Below, in pieces: positions 7,576 through 15,000 of a stretch of DNA of 36,415 bases. Numbering within the stretch: the stretch's first letter is position 1; each line of letters opens with the position of its first letter. Under the pieces are notes generated by a model. It saw nothing but the letters and a program-made list of their open reading frames with translations. It ran no database searches and was not told where the DNA came from. Origin of the DNA: Elusimicrobia bacterium GWD2_63_28 (GTDB lineage Bacteria; Elusimicrobiota; Elusimicrobia; Elusimicrobiales; UBA9959); the NCBI GenBank assembly GCA_001799895.1, contig MGUI01000036.1, forward strand, positions 1-36,415, read 5' to 3'. The position numbers were made by a program, and so were the translations under genes.

Positions 7576-9909
7576 ATGACAGAGGCTCCCAAGACCTTTC
7601 CCGCTTCAAAAATCCTGGCGGCCCTGGCCCTGCTGGCGGTCTCGCTGGCGGTGCTGCTGCCGGTGATGCGGGCCGGCTTCCTGGACTGGGACGACTGCGT
7701 TTACGTAACCGAAAACCCGCTTATCAAACAGCTTTCTTTCGAAAGCGTAAAGACCCTCTTCACCACCTTCCACCTGGGGCTCTACAAGCCCCTGCCGCTG
7801 CTCAGCTTCGCCGTGGACTACCGCTTCTTCGGCCTGAACCCGGGAGCCTTCCATGCGGTGAACCTGCTGCTGCACCTGGCTAACGCCCTGCTGGTCTTCC
7901 TCGTCGTGCTTAAACTATCCGGGAAGACCGCCGCCGCCTTCCTGGCGGCGCTGCTGTTCTCCATCCACCCCATGCATGTGGAGTCGGTGGCGTGGATCTC
8001 CGAAAGGAAAGACCTGCTGTTCGGCCTGTTCTTCCTGCTGTCGGTGCTGGGCTACCAGCAATACCGGGAAACCAATTCAAAGACTCCGTATTTCCTTTCG
8101 CTCGCCGCCTTCGCTCTTTCGTTGGCGGCCAAGCCGATGGGGATAACGCTGCCCGCAGTGCTGCTGCTGCTGGACTACCTGGCCGGCAGGAAGTTCGACA
8201 GGGCGGCCCTGCTGGAGAAGCTGCCGCATTTCGCGCTGGCCGGTTTCTTTACCGCCCTGGCCCTGTATTCCGCTGACCAGGAAAAAGTTTATTTCAGCCG
8301 CGAGGCCTACACCAGGTTCGACAATTTCGCCGTGGCGATCTACGGCCTGCTCGCTTACGTGAAGCGGCTGTTTCTGCCTGTGGACCTGAGCCCGCTCTAC
8401 CCGTATCCCCTGAAGACCGGCGGCTACCTGCCGCTTAAGTACCTGCTCTCGCCGCTGACGGCGCTGGCCTTCTTCGCCCCCGTCCTCTACCTGGCGCGCC
8501 GCGACCGCAGGGTGGTGTTCGGGACCCTGTTCTTCCTCGTGACCGTGCTGCCGGGGCTGCAGTTCCTGCCGGTCTCGCCCAGCCCGGCTTTCGACCATTA
8601 CACCTATATCCCGTATATCGGCCCTTTTTACCTGGCGGGGGTGTTTTTCTGCGCCGCGCTCGACCGCTACCCGGGCCTGCGCCGCCTGCTGATCCCGGCC
8701 GCGGCGCTGCTGCTGCTCTGGTTCGGCGTGCTGGCCCGGGCGCGGACCCTGGTGTGGCGGGACAATCTTTCCCTGTGGACCGACGCGCTGAAGGCGGACC
8801 CCGACTGCGAAATAGCCCTGACCAACCGCACGCTGGAATACTACCGCCGGGGGCAGTACGCCCCGGCCCTGGCCGACGCCGACAGGCTTGCCCGGCTGAG
8901 CCCTGACCTGGCCAAGGCCTACGTGAACCGCGGGGCCGTGTACGCCGGGATGAAAGAGCTGGACAAGGCCTTCGCCGATTTCCGCCGCGCGCTGGAACTG
9001 GAGCCGGGCAACTGCCAGGCTTACCTGAACCGGGGGAACGTCTACCTGGAGCGCGGAGACCGCGCGCGCGCCGAAGCCGATTACCAGGCCGCGCTGGCCT
9101 GCCGCCCTAACTCTTTCGAGACCTATACCCGCCTGGCCCGGGCCTGCCTTGAGCGCAAGGATCACGACTGCGCCCTGGCGAACGCTGAAAGCGCCCTGCG
9201 GCTGAACCCGGACCACGCCCCGGCGCGGTTCAATAAAGGGCTGGCCCTGCTCATCCTCAACCGCCCGGACCAGGCGGTGAAGGAATTCACGGCGGCCCTG
9301 GGACTGCACCCCGATTTCGCGGAAGCTTACGCCCAGCGCGCGGACGCGCGCCTGAGGCTCGGCGATCTGGAAGGCGCTTTCGGCGACGCGGAGAAAGCCC
9401 TCGCCCTGGATCCCAAAAACGCCCAGGCCTATTACAGCAGGGGCTTCGTCTTGCTTCAGGCCGGAGAACATGAAAAGGCAGCCGCCGATTTCAGCGCCTC
9501 CCTGGACCTGGACCCGGCGCAGGGCGGCGCGCTGGCGGGCCGCGGCGCGGCTTATTTCTCGCTGGGGGAATACAAGAAAGCCGCGGCTGATTTTTCCTCC
9601 GCGCTTAAAATAACCCCGGGCGACGAGCGGCTCTACAATAACCGCGCCGGGGCGTACGAGAAACTGGGCGACCTGGGCGCGGCCCTCGGCGATTACGCCG
9701 CGGCGCTCAGGCTGAACAAGAACTATTCGAGAGCGTACCAGGGCCGCGCCGGCGTCTATCTCCGCCAGCGCCGCTACGCCGAAGCCCTCGGCGACCTCGA
9801 CCGCGCCCTGGCCATAGACAAGAACGACCGCGCAATCCGCGACCTGCGCGCCCGTGTAGAAGCCGAGCGTGTAAACCCGGTAAAACCGGGGACGCTGCTT
9901 AGTTTTTGA
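7576..9909 (+). CDS. TMTC-like GT-C membrane protein with ten TPR repeats
   Basis: The 777-residue protein has two halves. Residues 1-395 are polytopic and resemble bacterial TMTC-like proteins. DWDD (37-40) lies in the first outer loop, the expected acidic site of a GT-C glycosyltransferase, and HPMHVESVAW begins near 131. Residues 405-765 hold about ten 34-residue tetratricopeptide repeats, each ending in LxP[DGN]-like turns. Eukaryotic TMTC proteins are O-mannosyltransferases, so protein O-glycosylation is plausible, though unproven for bacterial forms. The last six residues and the stop codon (GTLLSF-stop) are encoded by a 28-bp mobile-element repeat, so the native C terminus has probably been replaced. 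It follows nfeD by 44 bp with no promoter seen. Confidence 0.8.
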   Translation: MTEAPKTFPASKILAALALLAVSLAVLLPVMRAGFLDWDDCVYVTENPLIKQLSFESVKTLFTTFHLGLYKPLPLLSFAVDYRFFGLNPGAFHAVNLLLHLANALLVFLVVLKLSGKTAAAFLAALLFSIHPMHVESVAWISERKDLLFGLFFLLSVLGYQQYRETNSKTPYFLSLAAFALSLAAKPMGITLPAVLLLLDYLAGRKFDRAALLEKLPHFALAGFFTALALYSADQEKVYFSREAYTRFDNFAVAIYGLLAYVKRLFLPVDLSPLYPYPLKTGGYLPLKYLLSPLTALAFFAPVLYLARRDRRVVFGTLFFLVTVLPGLQFLPVSPSPAFDHYTYIPYIGPFYLAGVFFCAALDRYPGLRRLLIPAAALLLLWFGVLARARTLVWRDNLSLWTDALKADPDCEIALTNRTLEYYRRGQYAPALADADRLARLSPDLAKAYVNRGAVYAGMKELDKAFADFRRALELEPGNCQAYLNRGNVYLERGDRARAEADYQAALACRPNSFETYTRLARACLERKDHDCALANAESALRLNPDHAPARFNKGLALLILNRPDQAVKEFTAALGLHPDFAEAYAQRADARLRLGDLEGAFGDAEKALALDPKNAQAYYSRGFVLLQAGEHEKAAADFSASLDLDPAQGGALAGRGAAYFSLGEYKKAAADFSSALKITPGDERLYNNRAGAYEKLGDLGAALGDYAAALRLNKNYSRAYQGRAGVYLRQRRYAEALGDLDRALAIDKNDRAIRDLRARVEAERVNPVKPGTLLSF

Positions 9910-10002
9910 GTTGTTTTATTGTTTGAAGGGTTTTGTACGCGTATTTCATGGTTTTTTAGTCTGTTCTGTGTTGCAAACAACTCAAAAACTAAGCAGCGTC
10001 CC
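9889..10002. mobile_element. 114-bp miniature element bounded by inverted 28-bp repeats
   Basis: Perfect inverted copies of a 28-bp repeat (9889-9916 and 9975-10002) enclose 58 bp of AT-rich sequence with no ORF. The repeat begins GGGACGCTGCTTAG and contains TTTTTGAGTT. The same repeat bounds the RAYT transposase gene 232 bp downstream. This is the pattern of a non-autonomous REP doublet (BIME-like) mobilised by that transposase. Its left arm overlaps the 3' end of the TPR gene. Confidence 0.8.
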
Positions 10003-10005
10003 TAA

Positions 10006-10212
10006 ATTGCTTGTGGTGATTTTATTTACGAAATTAAGAGTAATAAGTGGCGTGGTGTATTTGTTTGTCTTGCGGTTACAGTGTCAGCCTTAGTGTTTTC
10101 CCTGAGGAAGCAATTGGGGTTGAGCGATTTGTCGGTTTTGGGAACCGTAATCCTGTTATTGGTGGCATTTGTATGGGCTTTCTCCGCCTATAAAAGAAGG
10201 AAACGAAGGTAG
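10006..10212 (+). pseudogene. Remnant or small ORF for a two-helix membrane peptide
   Basis: A frame of 68 codons is open from directly after a TAA at 10003-10005 to the TAG at 10210-10212. It has no in-frame ATG; ATT, GTG and TTG are the only candidate starts. Its translation contains two hydrophobic stretches (GVFVCLAVTVSALVF and VLGTVILLLVAFVWAF) and ends in the basic tail KRRKRR, a plausible two-helix membrane peptide. Base composition is clearly more AT-rich than the flanking chromosome. It lies between the two repeat pairs, and its 5' side abuts the miniature element, so it may be the 3' remnant of a gene broken by insertion. I do not recognise a family. Confidence 0.35.
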
Positions 10213-10308
10213 TAAGATTTAGTCGGAGGAATGGGGACGCTGCTTAGTTTTTGAGTTGTTTCGGATTCCAGTAGTAATCGTCAAAAAAATAATTTTATCC
10301 GCAAGTTT

Positions 10309-10332
10309 ATCCCGACAGGCGGTTGTCGGGAT
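10309..10332. repeat. Hairpin upstream of the RAYT gene
   Basis: ATCCCGACA (10309-10317) and TGTCGGGAT (10324-10332) are perfect inverted 9-mers around a 6-nt loop, about 50 bp before the transposase start. Y1-type transposases recognise short hairpins near the element end, so this could be a recognition structure. It lacks a T-tract and is unlikely to be a terminator. Confidence 0.5.
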
Positions 10333-10383
10333 GGACTGCTATCCTATTTACGTTGGCGGGGGAACTATCCCGAAGGGGGGAAT

Positions 10384-11340
10384 ATGCCGCGTAAACCGAG
10401 ATTGGATGTTCCGGGTTGCCTGTATCACGTGATATCCCGGGGGAACGAGCGCAGGAAGATCTTTCTGGAAGAATCAGATTATGAGGATTTTACGGCGCGG
10501 TTTCGCGAATTATTGGATGCGGCAGGGGCAAAATGCCTTGGCTGGTGCCTGATGCCGAATCATTTCCACCTGGTTATTCTGCGGGGGGAGCGGACGCTTG
10601 CGGAACTCATGCGGCGGCTGCTTACCGGTTACGCCGTACATTTCAACCGGAAATACGAGCGCGCCGGGCATCTGTTCCAAAACAGGTATAAGACCATAAT
10701 CTGCGAGGCCGACGCCTACCTTAAGGAACTGCTGCCTTATGTGCACCTGAACCCGTTGCGTGCGAAACTGGTGGCGGATATCCCGGGGTTGGCCGCTTAT
10801 CGCTGGTGCGGTCACGGGGCCTTAACAGGGGCGCGGCCGGCTGATTTCGTGGACAGGGAGTGCGCGCTTTCCTATTTCGGGGAAAAAGGCCGGGATGCGG
10901 TGAGCAATTATCTCGAGCATCTTGAAGAGGCTTATCTCAGGCAGGCAAACGGGGAATACCCGGGCACCGCGGGGTGTAAATTTACTGGTGCCGCTTCGGA
11001 ACTCGAGAAATCCGGTGCAAAAGGCGGATTCGATAGCCGGGTTCTGGGGAGCAGCGGTTTTGTGGAAAAGCTTATTGCCAGCAAGGACGGGCGTGAGATG
11101 GGAGGAATGACAAAGGCCGGCCTGTTGGCAAGAATAGAGGGAGAATTCGGGATCAGTTATGCTGAAATAACAAGCTCCAGCCGCGCGCGGCGGATATCGG
11201 CTGCCAGGGCCGCGTATTGCTTCCTTGCCAAGGAAGAGTGCGGTATGAAAGGCGAGGATTTGGCGCGCGAACTTAAAGTCAGCAGCAGCGGTTTGTGCTT
11301 GCTTGCCGCAAGGGGGCGCAGGGTGATAGGCTTAAAATAA
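10384..11340 (+). CDS. REP-associated tyrosine transposase (RAYT, Y1_Tnp fold)
   Basis: The 318-residue protein starts MPRKPRLDVPGCLYHVISRGN, the typical RAYT N terminus. The HUH metal motif is His60-Phe-His62 (MPNHFHLVI). The catalytic Tyr is probably in the helix ending LLPYVHLNPLRA (Tyr119, with Tyr112 as the alternative). Together these make it a single-strand nuclease/transposase of the IS200/IS605-related Y1 class. After the catalytic domain comes an extension of about 120 residues (200-318) with a DnaA-C-like helix-turn-helix region (ISAARAAYCFLAKEECGMKGEDLARELKVS pattern), common in one RAYT subgroup and likely to bind DNA. A GGGGGG tract lies 5 nt before the ATG. The stop codon lies inside the right-end repeat. 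GC is lower than in neighbours, consistent with transfer. Confidence 0.92.
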   Translation: MPRKPRLDVPGCLYHVISRGNERRKIFLEESDYEDFTARFRELLDAAGAKCLGWCLMPNHFHLVILRGERTLAELMRRLLTGYAVHFNRKYERAGHLFQNRYKTIICEADAYLKELLPYVHLNPLRAKLVADIPGLAAYRWCGHGALTGARPADFVDRECALSYFGEKGRDAVSNYLEHLEEAYLRQANGEYPGTAGCKFTGAASELEKSGAKGGFDSRVLGSSGFVEKLIASKDGREMGGMTKAGLLARIEGEFGISYAEITSSSRARRISAARAAYCFLAKEECGMKGEDLARELKVSSSGLCLLAARGRRVIGLK

Positions 11341-11362
11341 CTCAAAAACTAAGCAGCGTCCC
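11335..11362 (-). repeat. Right-end copy of the RAYT-associated repeat
   Basis: Inverted copy of the 28-bp repeat with one mismatch at 11338. It supplies the TAA stop of the transposase (11338-11340) and lies only 10 bp before the -10 box of clpC, so the element has landed right at the clpC promoter. Confidence 0.85.
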
Positions 11363-11372
11363 TCAATTTATA

Positions 11373-11378
11373 TATAAT
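11373..11378 (+). promoter_or_regulatory. -10 box of the clpC operon
   Basis: A perfect TATAAT whose predicted start site (about 11385) falls in the left arm of the inverted repeat that follows. The region where a -35 would lie is the mobile-element repeat, so the promoter may be rewired by the insertion. Confidence 0.6.
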
Positions 11379-11412
11379 ATAACTTCGGCGTTTAGCATTT
11401 CGCCGAAGTTAT
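11379..11412. promoter_or_regulatory. Perfect 12-bp inverted repeat at the clpC promoter (candidate operator)
   Basis: ATAACTTCGGCG (11379-11390) and CGCCGAAGTTAT (11401-11412) are perfect inverted 12-mers separated by 10 nt. They begin directly after TATAAT and cover the predicted transcript start. That is a classic repressor position and, structurally, a strong 5' RNA hairpin. It is not the CIRCE element (TTAGCACTC-N9) bound by HrcA and does not look like a CtsR heptad repeat. A terminator for the upstream transposase is the alternative, but the following sequence (TTATTTGTTC) is not a proper T-tract. Confidence 0.6.
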
Positions 11413-11457
11413 TTATTTGTTCAACGGATTTTTGGCTTCTAATACACGGAGGACTAC

Positions 11458-13932
11458 ATGGGAACCAGGTTTACCGACAGGGCGCAGCGCGTGATACTGA
11501 TAGCTCAGGAGGAGGCCAAGCGCCTCAACCACGACTACGTGGGCACCGAACATATTTTGCTCGGCCTTATCGCCCTCTCCGAGGGCGTGGCCAGCCAGGT
11601 GTTCCAGAACCTGGGCATTGACCTGCGCAAGGTGCGCGCCGAGATCGAGAAGATCGTGGGCACCGGCGACAACATGATGCTGCTGGGCGAGATACCCTTC
11701 ACGCCCCGCGCCAAGAAAGTTCTTGAGTACGCCGTGGAAGAGGCCCAGCACATGAGCCACTCCTACATCGGCACCGAGCACATCCTGCTCGGCCTCATCC
11801 GCGAGGAAGAAGGCGTGGCCGCCCGCGTCCTCGAGAACCTGGGCCTCAAGCTCGAGACCGTCCGCGAAGAGGTGCTCAGCATCCTCGGCGAGATGGAACA
11901 GAAAGATTCCCCCAAGGAATCCCAGACCCCGCCCGCCAAGGGCCACGCGCATGCCGGTCCCAAGGGCAAGACCAAGACCCCCATCCTCGACGAATTCGCG
12001 CGCGACATGACCCAGATGGCCAAGGAAGGCAAACTGGACCCCGTCATCGGCCGCTCCAACGAGATAGACCGCGTCATCCAGGTGCTCGGCCGCCGCACCA
12101 AGAACAACCCCGTGCTCGTAGGCGAGCCCGGCGTGGGTAAGACCGCCATCGTGGAAGGCCTCGCCCAGAAGATAGCCGCCGGCGAGATCTCCGACACCCT
12201 CATCGGCAAGCGCCTGCTGTCGCTGGACCTCGCGTCCATCGTGGCCGGCACCAAGTACCGCGGCGAGTTCGAGCAGCGCCTCAAGGGCATCATCGAAGAG
12301 ATCCGCAAGGCCAAGAACTCCATTATCATGTTCATCGACGAGCTGCACACCGTCATAGGCGCCGGCGCCGCCGAGGGCGCCATCGACGCCTCCAACATGC
12401 TCAAGCCCGCGCTCGCGCGCGGCGAGCTGCAGTGCATCGGCGCTACCACCTTCGACGAGTACCGCAAGCACATCGAGCACGACCCGGCCCTTGAGCGCCG
12501 CTTCCAGCCGGTGGTCGTGGAGTCCCCGAGCGTCGAGGAGACCATAGAGATACTCAAGGGCCTCCAGGATAAGTACGAGAGCCACCACAAGTGCAAGTAC
12601 ACCGACCCGGCCATCTTCGCCGCGGCCCAGCTGTCCGATAAATATATCACCGACCGCGCCCTGCCCGACAAGGCCATCGACCTGCTCGACGAGGCCGGCT
12701 CCCGCGCCCGCCTGAAGCTGTCCGTGGCCCCGCCGGAGTTCAAGGAGAAGGAGGCCGAGATCGAAGAGGCCGCCAAGGAAAAGAACGCCGCCATCTACGG
12801 CCAGGAGTACGAGAAGGCCGCCAAGCTGCGCGACAACGAGAAGGAGCTCAAGAAGGCCCTCGAGGACGCGCGCAAGAAGTGGCGCGAAGGCCGCGACAAG
12901 GTTTTCCCGGAAGTGACCGAAGAGGATATAGCGCAGATAGCCTCCAAGTGGACCGGCATCCCGGTCATGCGCATGACCGAGACCGAGACCCAGAAGCTGC
13001 AGCACATGGAGGCCGAGATCCACAAGCGCCTCATCGGTCAGGACGAGGCCGTCACCATAGTGTCGCAGGCCATAAAGCGCTCCCGCACCGGCATGAAGGA
13101 CCCCAAGCGGCCCATAGGTAATTTCATCTTCCTCGGCCCCACCGGCGTCGGCAAGACCGAGCTGGCCCGCGTGCTGGCGGATTTCATGTTCGGCAACGAG
13201 GAGGCCATGGTCCGCATCGACATGAGCGAGTACATGGAGAAGTTCTCCGTGAGCCGCCTCATCGGCGCGCCCCCCGGCTACGTCGGCTACGAAGAAGGCG
13301 GCAAGCTCACCGAGCTGGTGCGCCGCAAGCCCTACTCCGTCGTCGTGCTCGACGAGATCGAGAAGGCCCACCCCGACGTGTTCAATATCCTGCTGCAGAT
13401 CATGGACGAGGGCGTCCTGTCCGACAGCCTGGGCCACAAGGTCTCTTTCAAGAACGCCATCCTCATCATGACCTCCAACGTGGGCGCCCGCCTGATCTCC
13501 AAGGGCAAGACCCTCGGCTTCATGCCCGCCGACGACAAGGAGAAGGACTACAAAGAGATGAAGGACACCGTGATGGACGAGGTGAAGCGCGTCTTCAACC
13601 CCGAGTTCATCAACCGCATCGACGAGGTCATTGTGTTCCGCCCGCTGACCGAGGCCGACACCGAGAAGATCCTGGAGCTCAGCCTGGTGAAGGTCACCAA
13701 GAAGCTCGACGCCAAGGGAGTGAAGTTCACCATCACCCAGGCGGCCAAGACCTTCCTGGTCAAGAAAGGCTTCGATCCGAACTACGGCGCCCGCCCGCTC
13801 ATCCGCACCGTGCAGAAATTCCTGGAGGACCCGATGGCCGAGTTCCTCCTGAACAGCTCGATGAAGCAGGGCGACGTCCTGAAAGTGGATTACAAGGGCG
13901 AGGGCGAAGAACTGGAACTGAAGGTCCAGTAA
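11458..13932 (+). CDS. clpC: ClpC-type AAA+ unfoldase, ATPase subunit of Clp protease
   Basis: The 824-residue protein has the full ClpC layout. A double Clp N-domain spans about 1-145 (FTDRAQRVILIAQEEAK, then a second repeat from PFTPRAKKVLEYA). The first AAA+ module has Walker A GEPGVGKT at 222-229 and Walker B IMFIDELH. A UVR-like coiled middle insert lies near 441-470, and the second AAA+ module has Walker A GPTGVGKT at 560-567 and Walker B VVLDEIEKAHPD. An LGF tripeptide near 685 sits where ClpC binds ClpP. It unfolds proteins and feeds them to ClpP. A strong GGAGG site lies 5 nt before the ATG. It leads a six-gene run; clpP is not in the window. Confidence 0.97.
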   Translation: MGTRFTDRAQRVILIAQEEAKRLNHDYVGTEHILLGLIALSEGVASQVFQNLGIDLRKVRAEIEKIVGTGDNMMLLGEIPFTPRAKKVLEYAVEEAQHMSHSYIGTEHILLGLIREEEGVAARVLENLGLKLETVREEVLSILGEMEQKDSPKESQTPPAKGHAHAGPKGKTKTPILDEFARDMTQMAKEGKLDPVIGRSNEIDRVIQVLGRRTKNNPVLVGEPGVGKTAIVEGLAQKIAAGEISDTLIGKRLLSLDLASIVAGTKYRGEFEQRLKGIIEEIRKAKNSIIMFIDELHTVIGAGAAEGAIDASNMLKPALARGELQCIGATTFDEYRKHIEHDPALERRFQPVVVESPSVEETIEILKGLQDKYESHHKCKYTDPAIFAAAQLSDKYITDRALPDKAIDLLDEAGSRARLKLSVAPPEFKEKEAEIEEAAKEKNAAIYGQEYEKAAKLRDNEKELKKALEDARKKWREGRDKVFPEVTEEDIAQIASKWTGIPVMRMTETETQKLQHMEAEIHKRLIGQDEAVTIVSQAIKRSRTGMKDPKRPIGNFIFLGPTGVGKTELARVLADFMFGNEEAMVRIDMSEYMEKFSVSRLIGAPPGYVGYEEGGKLTELVRRKPYSVVVLDEIEKAHPDVFNILLQIMDEGVLSDSLGHKVSFKNAILIMTSNVGARLISKGKTLGFMPADDKEKDYKEMKDTVMDEVKRVFNPEFINRIDEVIVFRPLTEADTEKILELSLVKVTKKLDAKGVKFTITQAAKTFLVKKGFDPNYGARPLIRTVQKFLEDPMAEFLLNSSMKQGDVLKVDYKGEGEELELKVQ

Positions 13933-13953
13933 GCCCTTCCCGGGGATTACACC

Positions 13954-15000
13954 TTGCAGCAGCACCACGCGCATCACCATCCCCACAGCCCTCCCGCCCC
14001 GGCGCAGAAACCGGGCGGGGGAGGCTATTACCGCCTGGCGGGCAAGCTGGTGCTGGCCGTGCTGATTGCCGCGGGCGGGGGCTTCGCCGTCTGGCGCGCC
14101 GGCACGCTGATAAGCAAAAGCCTGGCTCCCCAGCCGGAGCCTAAAAAGGTAGTGGAGGTCCCGATAAAGGACGCAGAGTGGCGGGAGATGGTGGAGGACC
14201 TGGAAAAGATATCCCGTTCCTACCGCGGCCGCGTCGGGATCTACATCAAGGACCTCGAGACCGGCAAAACCTGGGACTACAATTCGGACAGGAAATTTCC
14301 CTCGGCCAGCCTGATAAAGGTGCCGATAATGGCCGCCGTCTTCGAGAAGATCCGCGCCGGCGCCCTCAGCCTGGATACCCAGATAAGGCTTACGCGCGGC
14401 GGGCGCGTGGGCGGGTCGGGCTCGCTGAAGTGGGTGCGCGACGGCACCAGCCTGAGCGTGATGGAGATCATCTACAAGATGATCACCGAGAGCGACAATA
14501 CCGCCACGAAGATGCTGATAGACGCCGTCGGGATGGACTACCTGTCTTCCGCTTTCTCCGCGATGGGCCTCGAGCAGACCAATATCACCCCGGAAGGGAT
14601 GAGCCTGTCTTCCCGGCCGGTGCGCCGCGAGAACTACACCACCGCCCGGGAGATGGGCTCGCTGATGGAGCGCATCTACGCCGGCGAGCTGGTGAGCCGG
14701 GAGGCCAGCGAGTTCATGCTGGACGTGCTCAAGCACACCAAGAGCCGCAGCCGCCTGCGCAAAGGCCTGCCGCTCGGCTGGGAGATCGGCCACAAGACCG
14801 GCCTGCTGCGCAAGTCCTGCCACGATGTGGGCATAGTCTTCTCCCCGCGGGGCGACTTCGTGATAGCGGTGCTGACCAGCGAATCGGCGAACTATACCAT
14901 GGCCAAGAATTTCATAGCTAAAGTGGCGAAGCTCACTTACCAGTACTACAGGATAGACTCGAATTACGCCGCCCTGCCGGCGGGGCGCGGCGCGGTATGA
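13954..15000 (+). CDS. Membrane-anchored beta-lactamase-fold serine hydrolase
   Basis: The 348-residue protein starts at TTG (GGGGA site 7 nt upstream; no ATG fits). The N terminus is rich in His, Pro and Gln, followed by one membrane helix (about 27-50), so the catalytic domain should face the periplasm. That domain has Ser119-x-x-Lys122 (SLIK), Ser-Asp-Asn at 180-182 and Lys-Thr-Gly at 281-283, the three signatures of the class A beta-lactamase/DD-peptidase fold. The omega-loop E-x-x-L-N motif that gives beta-lactamases fast deacylation is not visible, so a peptidoglycan-related or other hydrolase role is more likely than antibiotic resistance. It follows clpC by 21 bp and overlaps the next gene by 4 bp. 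Confidence 0.85.
   Translation: MQQHHAHHHPHSPPAPAQKPGGGGYYRLAGKLVLAVLIAAGGGFAVWRAGTLISKSLAPQPEPKKVVEVPIKDAEWREMVEDLEKISRSYRGRVGIYIKDLETGKTWDYNSDRKFPSASLIKVPIMAAVFEKIRAGALSLDTQIRLTRGGRVGGSGSLKWVRDGTSLSVMEIIYKMITESDNTATKMLIDAVGMDYLSSAFSAMGLEQTNITPEGMSLSSRPVRRENYTTAREMGSLMERIYAGELVSREASEFMLDVLKHTKSRSRLRKGLPLGWEIGHKTGLLRKSCHDVGIVFSPRGDFVIAVLTSESANYTMAKNFIAKVAKLTYQYYRIDSNYAALPAGRGAV

Larger units (their letters stand above)
10234..11362 (+). mobile_element. RAYT transposase unit bounded by inverted 28-bp repeats
   Basis: The left end is a perfect copy of the repeat (10234-10261). The right end is the inverted copy (11335-11362, 27 of 28 bases). Between them lies one REP-associated tyrosine transposase gene. 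The left non-coding part also has a 9-bp hairpin (10309-10317 with 10324-10332). RAYT genes are commonly flanked by the REP sequences they recognise, so this is most likely the source of the adjacent doublet. I see no clear target-site duplication. Confidence 0.8.

Noticed and set aside
9889..11362. CRISPR array
   Set aside because: There are only four repeat copies, in alternating orientation and with unequal spacing, around a transposase.
11379..11412. CIRCE element for HrcA
   Set aside because: The half-sites do not match TTAGCACTC and the spacer is 10 nt rather than 9.
11413..14823. Very long open frame on the minus strand opposite clpC
   Set aside because: It mirrors a fully recognisable clpC gene, has a low-complexity His/Leu/Gly-rich translation and is a normal by-product of GC-rich codon use.
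13954..15000. Antibiotic-resistance beta-lactamase
   Set aside because: The deacylation motif is not visible and the protein is an anchored member of a chromosomal gene run.
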